A DNA stretch of 64,000 nt, from assembly GCA_017501245.1 (NCBI GenBank), contig JAFVXI010000006.1:1-64000 (forward strand). Reading direction: 5' to 3'. The stretch comes from Clostridia bacterium (GTDB taxonomy: Bacteria; Bacillota; Clostridia; Oscillospirales; CAG-272). The notes under the pieces are model-generated. The model saw nothing but the letters and a program-made list of their open reading frames with translations. It was not told the DNA's origin and searched no databases. A program made the position numbers and the translations under genes. Shown one piece after another: positions 45,508-54,323 of the stretch. How positions within the stretch are numbered: position 1 is the first letter of the stretch; each line of letters begins with the position of its first letter.

Positions 45508-48345
45508 ATGAAAAAGACGAACAGAGCAATAGCTCTTCTGCTCGCCCTCATCATGATGCTTTCCGTCGTAACGGGTATGCTCGCCTCCTGCTGGGGTGAT
45601 ACGCCTGATGACGGCGGCGATGACGACGGTGACGATCCCGCACAAAAGACGACCTACACCGTCAGCGTCAAGTCCATCGGCGGCATGGCGATGCCTAACG
45701 TCGTGGTTACCGTCTACGAGGACGCAACTCTTGAAAACCTCGAGGGCTACGCTACCACCGACGCAAACGGACTTGCCACCCTTCAGCTCAAGCAGCATAA
45801 CGGCTATGCCATCAAGCTCAGCGGCATCCCCGAGGGCTACACGGTTGCCGACAGCTACACCTTCACCGGCACCTCTGCCGTGATCACTCTTGCCTCGGGC
45901 GTCATCGACAACGAGTCGCTCGCCGGCGTTACTTACAGGCTCGGCAGCGTAATGAGAGACTTCACCGTCACCACTATGGACGGCAGACAGGTCAAGCTCT
46001 CCGAGCTTCTTAAGACTCAGGATCTCGTAATGCTCAACTTCTGGTATACCACCTGCTCCTGGTGCATCGAGGAGTTCCCCGATATGCAGGCGGCATACGA
46101 AATATATAAGGACGACGTCTCGATCGTCGCTCTCAACCCCTACACCTACGAAACCGACTTTGAGATCAACGCATTCGTAAACGATTACGGCCTCACCTTT
46201 GACGTAGCGAGGGATATCGGTCTTTCCACCGCCTTTGGTGTAACCGGTTATCCCACCTCGGTGTTCATCGACCGCTACGGCACGGTCTGCCTCGTCGTTT
46301 CGGGCGCTATCACCGGTCAGAAGTATTTCAACGCTCTCTTCGATCACTTCACGGCTGACAACTATCAGCAGAAGCTGCTCGAGAAGTACGCCGACCTCGC
46401 CCCTCAGAAGAAGCCCGACGTAGAGATGAGCACCTCCGAGGCTATCGCGGGCGCCATCAACTCCGGCGACATCAGCATCAGCTATTATCCCGAGGAGGGC
46501 ACGGCGGACGCTGAGTATTCCTGGCCCTTCATCGTCACCGACAAGGACGGCGTCGCCTGCATCAAGACCACCAACGCTATGCAGGACAGCTCCTACGCTA
46601 CCATCCACGCAGACGTGGTCCTCTCCAAGGGACAGGCTCTGGCGTTTGATTACTTCTCCTCCACCGAGCGCGGAGCGGATATGCTCTACGTGCTCGTCGA
46701 CGGCGTCAACATCAACACCATCTCCGGTGTCGGCGAGGACTGGGAGACCTGCTATCCCTATGTCGCTACCGAGGAGGGCGAAAAGACCTATAAGTTAACT
46801 CTTCTTTACCTTAAGGACTCCGACACCGACGAGGAGGACGACACCGTATACGTAAGGAATATGAGAGTCGTAGATGCCGAGACGGGTATCACCTCCCCCG
46901 CCTACATCCCCAGATGGGCAGCAAATAATCAGAATGAAAACGGCGTCGGCTACAAGGATTACGCCACCGTAGTTTACAACGAGGCTGACGGCTATTATCA
47001 CGTAGGATCTGACACGGGTCCCCTCCTTCTTGCAAATATGATGGGTGTCACCCGCTTCTCGAGCGAGGAGTCGGTATACAGCCTTATCACCGCTGCGGCA
47101 AACGACGGCAACGAGCTTCTCTCGATCTACGACGCCGTAATAAAGTACTGTAACTATGCGTCTAACGCAAAGATCAACGGCATTTCCACCGTTGACGAGA
47201 CCTTAAAGGGCTATCTTGAGGCTATTGCGCTTGAGTTTGGCTTCGAGGAGGATAACGAGAACAAGTGGCTCGAGTTCTGCCTCTACTATAACGCATACGG
47301 CACGGGCGGCGTCGAGATGGAGGACCCCATCATCGGTCTTTCGGCTCATTCGGCTTATCCCACCGTTATGAACGACACCGTCGGTCTCAACGAGTTCCCC
47401 AATATCGTAAACTACGACAGAGTGCTTATGCCGAGAGGCTTATGGTATGAGTTCACCCCCGAGAAGTCGGGCGCTTACCGCATCGTTTCCAACGTTGATA
47501 AGAATGACAGGAATGCGTCTTTAGACGGCTGGATCTTCCTTGCGGACGCAACCCTCTACTACGAGCATGCGATCGCCGAGAGGTTTGTCGACGACGCTAA
47601 CAACGTCCAGATGTACGCTTATTTCGAGGCGGGAACCTCCTATTATATTGATATAGCGTTCGGCGATCCTTATCAGTTTGCATCCTTCGGCTTCAAGATC
47701 GAGTATCTCGGCGAGACCTACGATCACTATCGCTGCGTCTCTCCCGGCGCTCCCTTCACCTACGAGCTTAACCCCGACGGATCTATCTCCAACAAGGTCA
47801 TCGCAGGCGGCGTCAAGGTCGTGTTCAACGAGGACGACGGCTACTACTACAACGTCCTCCCCGACGGCACTATGGGCAAGTCCAAGATCTACGCTGACTT
47901 CACTATGTGGAACAGCATCTTCGGCGAGGCATCTCTCGGCGACCTCATCGAAAAGGGCGCCTTCAACTTCGCAAAGACCGAAAACGATCATCTCGCTGAC
48001 ATCTATATCGCTGAGTTTAACCGTGACCTTGAGGCGCTCAAGGCTCACTGGGGCGCTGAGGCCGATGCTAACTTCGAGCTCTACCAGATCGACGACGTGT
48101 ATAACGGCGTTTACCACGGCAAGGGCGTCGATCGCACCGCCGATGCTCAGGCATTCTATGACAATATCATCGCAGGCGAGCAGTATGACCTCAACATCAG
48201 AGGCTGTGTCGCCGTTGGCGAGGATCTCGCCGAGCTTCTCCAGCTCCTTATGAATAAGTATACCTTCAACAAGGTTGAAAATTCCTGGGTCAAGCTCTGC
48301 TACTTCTATGAATCTCTTGATGCTGACTGGGAGTACATTAGGTAA
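45508..48345 (+). CDS. Lipoprotein with extracytoplasmic thioredoxin (TlpA-like) domain and repeated C-terminal module
   Basis: A 945-residue lipoprotein (lipobox LASC, Cys 28). After an acidic spacer, residues 48-130 form a Cna-B or carboxypeptidase-regulatory-like beta domain (SVKSIGGMAMPNVVVTVYE). Residues about 140-290 are a TlpA/AhpC-TSA-type thioredoxin fold with active site TTCSWC (Cys 183 and 186) and cis-Pro in VTGYPTSVFIDR. A PPC-like beta-sandwich (RGLWYEFTPEKSGAYRIVS) follows. Two copies of a module marked by YNEADGYYHVGSDTGPLLL and ENKWLEFCLYY are present; the second copy ends ENSWVKLCYFYE. The redox domain is probably reduced by the membrane protein at 51524. Confidence 0.82.
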   Translation: MKKTNRAIALLLALIMMLSVVTGMLASCWGDTPDDGGDDDGDDPAQKTTYTVSVKSIGGMAMPNVVVTVYEDATLENLEGYATTDANGLATLQLKQHNGYAIKLSGIPEGYTVADSYTFTGTSAVITLASGVIDNESLAGVTYRLGSVMRDFTVTTMDGRQVKLSELLKTQDLVMLNFWYTTCSWCIEEFPDMQAAYEIYKDDVSIVALNPYTYETDFEINAFVNDYGLTFDVARDIGLSTAFGVTGYPTSVFIDRYGTVCLVVSGAITGQKYFNALFDHFTADNYQQKLLEKYADLAPQKKPDVEMSTSEAIAGAINSGDISISYYPEEGTADAEYSWPFIVTDKDGVACIKTTNAMQDSSYATIHADVVLSKGQALAFDYFSSTERGADMLYVLVDGVNINTISGVGEDWETCYPYVATEEGEKTYKLTLLYLKDSDTDEEDDTVYVRNMRVVDAETGITSPAYIPRWAANNQNENGVGYKDYATVVYNEADGYYHVGSDTGPLLLANMMGVTRFSSEESVYSLITAAANDGNELLSIYDAVIKYCNYASNAKINGISTVDETLKGYLEAIALEFGFEEDNENKWLEFCLYYNAYGTGGVEMEDPIIGLSAHSAYPTVMNDTVGLNEFPNIVNYDRVLMPRGLWYEFTPEKSGAYRIVSNVDKNDRNASLDGWIFLADATLYYEHAIAERFVDDANNVQMYAYFEAGTSYYIDIAFGDPYQFASFGFKIEYLGETYDHYRCVSPGAPFTYELNPDGSISNKVIAGGVKVVFNEDDGYYYNVLPDGTMGKSKIYADFTMWNSIFGEASLGDLIEKGAFNFAKTENDHLADIYIAEFNRDLEALKAHWGAEADANFELYQIDDVYNGVYHGKGVDRTADAQAFYDNIIAGEQYDLNIRGCVAVGEDLAELLQLLMNKYTFNKVENSWVKLCYFYESLDADWEYIR

Positions 48346-48520
48346 ACCGTCGGTTAGCAAAATCGGGTTTTACGCCCTGACATTTACAGTATTTATGACA
48401 TAGCGGCGATCTCGCTGCAACAATAAAAAGAAATAGGGGGCGCCTCGTGTGCCCCCATAAATAATTAATATCCGTGAGCGGCTCGCAATCAAAAAAGGGC
48501 TGCTCGGAAAGTGAAAACCT

Positions 48521-50083
48521 ATGAGAAAAATATCGCTACTGATCGTCCTTTCGATCATCTTTGCAGCTCTTCTCGCCTTTACCTCCTGCACCCCCGAGGT
48601 CAACGATCCCGGAAAGGACGGCAAGGTCGACTTCACCGTCACGGTAAAGGACGCCTTCGGAAACCCGATGCCTAATATGGTGGTAAACGTCCTCGACGGC
48701 GACAAGAAGGTCAGCGTCAAGATGACGAACAACGAGGGCAAGGTCTCCTCCTCGGCAACGGGTGCGCTCGACGCAAAGACCTACAAGGTCGAGGTCGTCG
48801 ATCCTATGGGCGCCGTTTATTACTTTGATAAGGATGCAGCCGTCCTCGAGGACGGCAAGGAGGACATCACCGTAGTCCTCTACAAGACCCTCTCCGACGA
48901 CTTTGCCGAGAGGCTTTATCTCTCTGATTCCGGCCCCGACGGAACTCCCGCTAAGCTTATCAGGGACGGCGGCTTCCACGTAGAGCTTGCCAAGGGTAAA
49001 AACTATTTCGTCTTCGTCCCCTCGGTCAGAGGCCTCTACGAGCTTAAGCTCGACGCAAAGGCTGAGGCAAGCATGGGCTATCACGGCTCGCCTCACTTCG
49101 TCCAGGACAACGATCTTGCAGCCTCCGACGACACCTCCGAGGTGTATAAGAAGGACGGCGCACTCTACTTCTGCATCAGAAGCTTCAACGTCGGCGACAG
49201 CATCTATTCCTCCACCCGCTACGTGCTTATAATCAACGCCTCCGAGGCCTGCGATGCGACCCTCTCGGTCAGCTCTGACCCCGATCTTCCTTTAAGCAAG
49301 GAGGAGCTCCCCTGGAGTGAGATCGCCTCCGAGCATAAGCCCACCGAGTTTACACTTGACAGGCTCGACGTTGACAACTTTGAGCTTACAGACTTCAGTA
49401 TTACTAACAAAAATCTAACAGTTGTTTACAATTCCGAGGATAAGTTCTATCATCTTGGCTCTGAGGACGGACCTGTGATCTACCTCAGGCTGAAGAGCGC
49501 ATCCAAGTACATCGCCTCCTTCTTTGACATCACCGACACCACCTCCTTCTCGGCTTATATCTACGAGGATGGGGAATTGAAGGCGAAGAGAAGCTATCAC
49601 AATATGATCCTCGAGTATTCCGAGGCGGCTGACAACGATCTTGGCATCTATCCTCTCACCGAGGATCTCAGACGTGCCGTAACCGACATCGGAAACGCAT
49701 GGGGCTGGTTTACCCCCGGCGGACCTAACAACATCCTCGGCACCGATGCGACGAGAGTAGTCGCCGAGAACGCATGGCTCTTTGCGGCTTGCTACTTTGA
49801 CGGTGAGTATTACGCCGGTGGCGAGACCTTCCCGATCAAGATGTCCCAGTCGGGCAAGCTTGCCGTTTCTGACAGCCCCGTATATCTTTCGACTACCACC
49901 ATGGGCATGACCGTTACGGTCGCTGATCCCGACGGCATCTTCAAGGTCACCGTAGGCGGAGTTGACTACGTTGCAGAGGGCGGCACTCTCAGCTTCACCG
50001 TTCCTGCCGAAACCACCTTCACCGTGGTCACCGGCTCAGCTGACGGCTACGCCGTATTCGAGTATTCCGCTGTCTATAACTGA
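48521..50083 (+). CDS. Lipoprotein of the shared-module family
   Basis: A 520-residue lipoprotein (FTSC, Cys 23). It has a Cna-B-like domain at about 35-130 (FTVTVKDAFGNPMPNMVVNV), a PPC-like sandwich (NYFVFVPSVRGLYELKL), then the module seen in its neighbours: VVYNSEDKFYHLGSEDGP and, near the end, AENAWLFAACYFDGE. A final beta-rich domain (about 440-520) closes it. There is no thioredoxin domain. The 175-base gap upstream contains a GGGGGC/GCCCCC hairpin and no gene. Confidence 0.65.
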   Translation: MRKISLLIVLSIIFAALLAFTSCTPEVNDPGKDGKVDFTVTVKDAFGNPMPNMVVNVLDGDKKVSVKMTNNEGKVSSSATGALDAKTYKVEVVDPMGAVYYFDKDAAVLEDGKEDITVVLYKTLSDDFAERLYLSDSGPDGTPAKLIRDGGFHVELAKGKNYFVFVPSVRGLYELKLDAKAEASMGYHGSPHFVQDNDLAASDDTSEVYKKDGALYFCIRSFNVGDSIYSSTRYVLIINASEACDATLSVSSDPDLPLSKEELPWSEIASEHKPTEFTLDRLDVDNFELTDFSITNKNLTVVYNSEDKFYHLGSEDGPVIYLRLKSASKYIASFFDITDTTSFSAYIYEDGELKAKRSYHNMILEYSEAADNDLGIYPLTEDLRRAVTDIGNAWGWFTPGGPNNILGTDATRVVAENAWLFAACYFDGEYYAGGETFPIKMSQSGKLAVSDSPVYLSTTTMGMTVTVADPDGIFKVTVGGVDYVAEGGTLSFTVPAETTFTVVTGSADGYAVFEYSAVYN

Positions 50084-50101
50084 TCTATTCAAAAAATATA
50101 C

Positions 50102-50130
50102 TTGCACTTAAAGCAATAAGATGATATAAT
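50102..50130 (+). promoter_or_regulatory. Promoter of the 50157 lipoprotein gene
   Basis: TTGCAC (50102-50107) and TATAAT (50125-50130) are 17 bases apart. GGAGG and the ATG at 50157 follow at once, so the leader is short. Confidence 0.75.
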
Positions 50131-50156
50131 TGAAGAAAAAATACCCGGAGGTTTTT

Positions 50157-50783
50157 ATGAAGAATATAAGGAAGCTTCTTTCGCTTCTCCTTGTTCTCGT
50201 GCTTGCCGTCGGTCTTGTGCTTGGCTTCACCGCCTGCACCCCCGATGAGGAGCCCGACGATGAGGGTGACGACAAGATCACCTATAACGTAACCGTAAAG
50301 GATCAGTACGGCGCGGCAGTCGTCGGCGCTAAGGTCCAGCTCTATCTCGACGGCGTTGCACCCGTCGGCAAGGAGGCTGCCACCGACGGGGAGGGCAAGG
50401 CGTCCTTCTCGCTTAAGGAGGGCAACTACCTCGTCAAGCTTAACGGCGTCCCCGAGGGCTACGAGCTTTCCACAGGCGTAGTTGCAATTTCGGGCGGCGA
50501 GGCTACCGTAGTCGTTAACAAGCATCCCACCTACACCGTCTACGTCAAGGACGCAAGCGGCGCTCCCATCAAGGGTGCGGCCGTTCAGATCTGCTCCCTT
50601 TCGGGCAGCTGTCAGCTCCCCAAGATGACCGACGATGAGGGCAAGATCCAGAGCGTTCTCCCCTCTGACGGATATAAGGCAAAGATCGTATCGGCAGCCG
50701 GCTACGTTCTCCCCACCGAGAACGAGGGCTACATCAACTTCGACGGTGAGACCCTCACCATCGTCCTTGAGGCTGCAAAGTAA
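50157..50783 (+). CDS. Lipoprotein with two Cna-B-like domains
   Basis: A 208-residue lipoprotein (lipobox FTAC, Cys 27). Two beta domains of the Cna-B or carboxypeptidase-regulatory type follow: YNVTVKDQYGAAVVGAKVQL and YTVYVKDASGAPIKGAAVQI, each about 80 residues. It matches the N-terminal domain of its two upstream neighbours but lacks their later domains. GGAGG 5 bases before the ATG at 50157 decides the start. Role unknown; likely a surface adaptor. Confidence 0.7.
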   Translation: MKNIRKLLSLLLVLVLAVGLVLGFTACTPDEEPDDEGDDKITYNVTVKDQYGAAVVGAKVQLYLDGVAPVGKEAATDGEGKASFSLKEGNYLVKLNGVPEGYELSTGVVAISGGEATVVVNKHPTYTVYVKDASGAPIKGAAVQICSLSGSCQLPKMTDDEGKIQSVLPSDGYKAKIVSAAGYVLPTENEGYINFDGETLTIVLEAAK

Positions 50784-50822
50784 ATCGAAACAAAGCCGCA
50801 AATCATTAAAAAGCAGACCGTA

Positions 50823-51033
50823 GCGTACCTGCCATAGAGCAGGTACGCATCGATATAAATCCGCTAATGCGGATTTTCGATATACGCTAACGCGTTTGAT
50901 ATGTGCTGTCGCACTCGATATGCTCACTGCGTGAGCGCGGATTTATATCATATCGAGTTTGAGCATAGCGAAAACATATCGAATTTGCTGCAAGGCAAAT
51001 ATATCGAGCCGAGCAAAGCGACGGCATATCGAC
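50823..51033 (+). repeat. Array of short palindromes with CATATCGA linkers
   Basis: Hairpins GTACCTGC-catag-GCAGGTAC, AAATCCGC-taat-GCGGATTT, ACGC-taac-GCGT, GTGC-tgtc-GCAC, GCTCA-ctgcg-TGAGC, AATTTGC-tgcaa-GGCAAAT and others are separated by CGATAT-containing linkers (ATCGATATA, TCGATATA, TTGATATG, CATATCGA). The linker changes orientation along the array. It follows the last lipoprotein gene and precedes a terminator. Confidence 0.85.
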
Positions 51034-51077
51034 AAAATCAAAATAGCTTCTGTGGACACAGAAGCAGTGCTTGTCAA

Positions 51078-51117
51078 GAAAAAAGGACGAGAAATTTCAG
51101 CAATTTCTCGTCCTTTT
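51078..51117. terminator. Bidirectional terminator after the lipoprotein genes
   Basis: AAAAGGACGAGAAATT and AATTTCTCGTCCTTTT form a perfect 16-base stem around loop TCAGC. Confidence 0.93.
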
Positions 51118-51120
51118 CCT

Positions 51121-51345
51121 GTCGGTAGGTATTTTCAATTTCATACTGCTCTACCGCAAGCACCCCGTCACGTGTTTTTCCTTTGTGTAGGCACGCTTCA
51201 GGCGGTCTGCTTTTTCTTTCGTTTACTGCTCTTTCGTGTGAGCTTCACACACACCTGACACTCTCTTTTTTCTTTGGTTTATCGCTCTTTTGTGTGAGTC
51301 TGATACCTGCTTTACGGTCTGGTTTCTCTTTCGTCTTATCGCACT
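51121..51345 (+). repeat. T-rich imperfect repeats between two terminators
   Basis: Variants of TTTCTTTCGTTTACTGCTCTTT followed by CGTGTGAG recur about every 60 bases (near 51210, 51270 and 51325). No open reading frame in it looks genuine. Confidence 0.5.
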
Positions 51346-51349
51346 ATAC

Positions 51350-51403
51350 AAAAAGAGGCTATACGCATTCTCCACTTTCGGAAGCTGCGTATAGCCTCTT
51401 TTA
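51350..51403. terminator. Terminator of the membrane redox genes
   Basis: AAAAAGAGGCTATACGCA pairs with TGCGTATAGCCTCTTTT over 17 bases. A-runs and T-runs flank both sides, so it can end the leftward 53.8-51.5 kb transcript. Confidence 0.92.
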
Positions 51404-51523
51404 TGTTAATTATTATTTGCATATTTCGTGATAACCTTGCTTTGACGGCGTCGGTATATCACGATAGAGATGCCGCATCACGGCAGGATCGTTTTATCTC
51501 TGCTATTGCCGCATACGGCGGGA

Positions 51524-53017
51524 TCACTTTATCTCTGCTATTGCCGCCTCGAGGTCGGCGTAGGTCATCGAGCCCTCACGCTTGAAGGAGATAACGCCGT
51601 CCCTATCGAGGATGAGCGTCATAGGATAGGTGCTCGTGCCGCCGAGGGCGGAATAGTAGGCGTCGACGTAGGCGTTGTCCTCCGAGGGGGTGTCCATAGC
51701 GAAGAGGATCTTACTGTCCTTGTAGTATGCCTCGACGTATTCGTCGGCGGGCATGTTTCCAAAGCTGTTGCTCGAATGAACGGCGATTACCGTCACCTCG
51801 TCGGCGTAAGCCTCGGCAAGCTCGTCAAAGTGCGGCAGCTCGGCAACGCAGGGCGTACACCACGTGCCCCAGAAGTTGATGACGACGATCCGACCCTTAT
51901 AGTCCTCGATATTCACGCTTCCCGAGTCTGGGACGAGGGCAAGATCATCGGTAGGGCAGGAGTAGCCAACGTCGCTTCCGACGTCGGGCAGGGGCTTTGC
52001 ATCAATAAAGTTGAAGTAGACGAGCGCTCCCGCAAGGATGAAAACGGCAAGGACGGCGGCAACGATCTTAACTATCTTAACGCGCTTCGTGCGCTTTTTT
52101 TCGATAGCTGCGACCTCCTCCTCGGAGGCTCCGCTCGGGATCTCGTTCTCGGGCAGGATGATCTTCGAGCCGCGATAGCTGATAGCCTGAGTGGGGCAGA
52201 CCGAAACGCAGTCGCCGCAGCTGATGCACTCACGGTCGCCGACGCTGGTTATATCCATCTTGCAGGTGCCGATGCACTTGCCGCAGTCGATGCACTTGGG
52301 TCTGTCGAGCTTGATGCCAAGGACGGAGATCTTGTTGAAGATGCCGTAGAGCGCACCGAGCGGACAGAGGAAGCGGCAGAAGGCACGGTAGATGAAGATG
52401 CAGGCGACGACGATGATGACCAGCAGGACGAACTTCCAGGTGAAGAGCGGGCCGAGCATCGCAAAGAGGCCGTCGTTTACCGAATTTGAAAGCAGGCTGA
52501 TGGCTCCGCCGAGCGTTCCCGCAGGGCATATGTATTTACAAAAAGCGGGCAGGGGTACGTCACGGAGAGCGTATATAAGTGGGAAAACTACGACGAGCAG
52601 GACGAGAAGCACGTACTTTAAGAGCGAAAGCACCTTCGTCACTCTCGACTTGCCGAGCTTTGGCGTTTTGATCTTATAAAGCAGATCCTGGATGAGGCCG
52701 AAGGGGCAGAGGAAGCCGCATATCGTCCTTCCTAATATAATGCCGTAGAGGATTATAATACCGAAAACGTAATAGGGCGTCCTCTTTCCGCTGGCGGCAA
52801 GCGCATTCTGTAATGAGCCGAGCGGGCAGGCGCCGACGGCACCCGGGCAGGAGTAGCAGTTGAGGCCGGGGACGCAGGCGTTCTTGGTTGCGCCCTGGTA
52901 GATCGAGCCGTTTATAAAGCCCTTGACGTTTGCATTGGTGAGAAGAGCGGCGTAGAGCTGAATGAGTCGCCTTTTCGTGGGGATAAGGCTCTTCAGCTTA
53001 GCGAAAAACTTTTTCAT
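51524..53017 (-). CDS. Membrane ferredoxin (NapH-like) fused to a TlpA-type thioredoxin
   Basis: A 497-residue integral membrane protein. The N-terminal part has about five helices and the NapH-type motifs CYSCPGAVGACPLG, ICGFLCPFGLI and FCRFLCPLGALYG. Two 4Fe-4S motifs follow: CIDCGKCIGTCKMD and CISCGDCVSVCP. One more helix (about 305-325) leads to an external thioredoxin domain with active site WCTPC (Cys 387 and 390) and cis-Pro in TSTYPMTLI. The arrangement could carry electrons from the cytoplasm through iron-sulfur clusters to an external disulfide. It starts 1 base after the stop of the gene at 53019, so the two are coupled. Confidence 0.88.
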   Translation of the reverse strand: MKKFFAKLKSLIPTKRRLIQLYAALLTNANVKGFINGSIYQGATKNACVPGLNCYSCPGAVGACPLGSLQNALAASGKRTPYYVFGIIILYGIILGRTICGFLCPFGLIQDLLYKIKTPKLGKSRVTKVLSLLKYVLLVLLVVVFPLIYALRDVPLPAFCKYICPAGTLGGAISLLSNSVNDGLFAMLGPLFTWKFVLLVIIVVACIFIYRAFCRFLCPLGALYGIFNKISVLGIKLDRPKCIDCGKCIGTCKMDITSVGDRECISCGDCVSVCPTQAISYRGSKIILPENEIPSGASEEEVAAIEKKRTKRVKIVKIVAAVLAVFILAGALVYFNFIDAKPLPDVGSDVGYSCPTDDLALVPDSGSVNIEDYKGRIVVINFWGTWCTPCVAELPHFDELAEAYADEVTVIAVHSSNSFGNMPADEYVEAYYKDSKILFAMDTPSEDNAYVDAYYSALGGTSTYPMTLILDRDGVISFKREGSMTYADLEAAIAEIK

Positions 53018-53018
53018 A

Positions 53019-53846
53019 TCATCCGAGACCTATACACTCCGTGCAGATACGGACCGCCTTTCCTAAAACGTCTGACATACCGCCGTTAAATATACCGACG
53101 ATGATAAATGTAACCGCTACTGCGATGATCACGAGACGAAGGAGCAGGACGGCGTGACCCTCACCGAGCGCATTAGCCTCGGCGCCCTCGCCGATGAGAC
53201 CCTTTGCTCTCAGCGCCCTGACCTCACCCCTCAGCGACTCTATCTCTCTCTCGTAGGAGCGGTCGCGGAGGATGCCGCCGGCAAAGACCGAGCCGAAGGA
53301 TATGAGCGCCGCCGTGAGTGCTATGATGACCGAATATGCGATATCGGTGTTAAAGTCGTCTGACTGATATCTCCTCGTATCCAAAACGAAGAATGCCGCC
53401 ACGGCAAAGACGACGACCGAAAGGGCGATGACCGAGATGAGGATGATCCTCCTCGTCCTCTCCTCCTTTTCCTTCAAGGAATTGTGAGCCTCGGAGGGTT
53501 CAGCGCCCTTCAGGCTTCTTTTCGTTATCTTTAAGTGCGCCGCCTTCGAGATGCGAGCGCGGGGGCTGCCCTTTTCCTTCGTGAAGAGCGAAAAGACCCC
53601 GAGGCCGACTACTCCGACGAGGGTGAGCAGGTTAAGCGGCAGAATTGCCGAGAGCCTCTCGTTAACGATCTCTCTCGTGTAGGGCTGGCTTCCGCCTGCC
53701 GAATAGATCGATATGCAGGAGGCAATAAATACCGCCGCCGTGATCAGAAGCGTCAGCGAGAGCGCGAGCGAGAGTATAAGGAACACCCGCTCTCTTATGG
53801 GCATGGCAAGCCATTTATCTTTTATAGATGCGACAGGTTTTGCCAT
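53019..53846 (-). CDS. Membrane protein with C-terminal CD1871A-like CXXC module
   Basis: A 275-residue protein with four membrane helices at about 18-45, 62-80, 132-155 and 168-190, a short coiled coil (YEREIESLRGEVRALRAKG) and a final helix ending GKAVRICTECIGLG. That last 40-residue part matches the CD1871A family of CXXC peptides, which I associate with genes for membrane ferredoxin-thioredoxin proteins in Clostridia. Here it is fused to a larger membrane protein. ATG at 53846 follows AAGGAG; the longer open frame crosses the promoter. Confidence 0.8.
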   Translation of the reverse strand: MAKPVASIKDKWLAMPIRERVFLILSLALSLTLLITAAVFIASCISIYSAGGSQPYTREIVNERLSAILPLNLLTLVGVVGLGVFSLFTKEKGSPRARISKAAHLKITKRSLKGAEPSEAHNSLKEKEERTRRIILISVIALSVVVFAVAAFFVLDTRRYQSDDFNTDIAYSVIIALTAALISFGSVFAGGILRDRSYEREIESLRGEVRALRAKGLIGEGAEANALGEGHAVLLLRLVIIAVAVTFIIVGIFNGGMSDVLGKAVRICTECIGLG

Positions 53847-53898
53847 TCTATCTCCTTTCGGGCACGTGCGTGCCGTGTGTATAAATATGCATAGAACA

Positions 53899-53927
53899 AT
53901 TATACAACATATGTCGGTAATTGTCAA
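53899..53927 (-). promoter_or_regulatory. Promoter of the membrane redox operon
   Basis: On the minus strand TTGACA (53922-53927) and TATAAT (53899-53904) are exactly 17 bases apart, a perfect consensus promoter. Confidence 0.92.
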
Positions 53928-54102
53928 GGGAAAAACGCCGAGGGCGGGGAAGTGGCACCCCGTGTCGAGTTTTCGCCCGTTGTCGCCGCCCTCCCTGCCT
54001 TTTGCGGATCTATCTGGCGAGGCTCTTTTTTGTGCCTTTTGGCTTGACGCTTTGCGTACCGATGAGCAGTGAGGCGCCTTGCGGCTCGCCACAGCTTACG
54101 TG

Positions 54103-54172
54103 CAAGATGCCTGAATATGTAAATCAAACCGTACATTTACGGCGTTTTTGCATCTTGAAGGTGTGTTTTTTT
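54103..54172 (+). other. Nested stem-loop followed by a T-run, possible small RNA or terminator
   Basis: Outer arms CAAGATGC (54103-54110) and GCATCTTG (54150-54157) enclose inner arms GTAAAT (54119-54124) and ATTTAC (54135-54140). A TTTTTTT run follows at about 54166. No gene ends here on the plus strand. Other parts of the 53928-54262 gap show no coding region. Confidence 0.4.
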
Positions 54173-54262
54173 GCTCGAATAGCTATCGGCGGTGGAAACA
54201 GATCTTGCCGAATTCAGCCCCCTCTGACGTCGAAGTGTGCGAGCTTATTTAAAAAATATATA

Positions 54263-54291
54263 TTGACTTTATGCGCAAAATTTGATAAAAT
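54263..54291 (+). promoter_or_regulatory. Promoter of the MoxR-vWA operon
   Basis: TTGACT (54263-54268) and TAAAAT (54286-54291) are 17 bases apart, about 30 bases before the first ATG. Confidence 0.85.
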
Positions 54292-54323
54292 ACTTTTAAT
54301 ATTGTATTTTTTAAGGAGAAATT

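Noticed and set aside
48436-48456. GGGGGC/GCCCCC hairpin as a terminator after the thioredoxin lipoprotein gene
   Set aside because: The stem is short and not followed by a T-run, so termination is not supported.
53847-54092. N-terminal extension of the CXXC membrane protein
   Set aside because: It would cross the consensus promoter and lacks a ribosome binding site; AAGGAG supports ATG at 53846.
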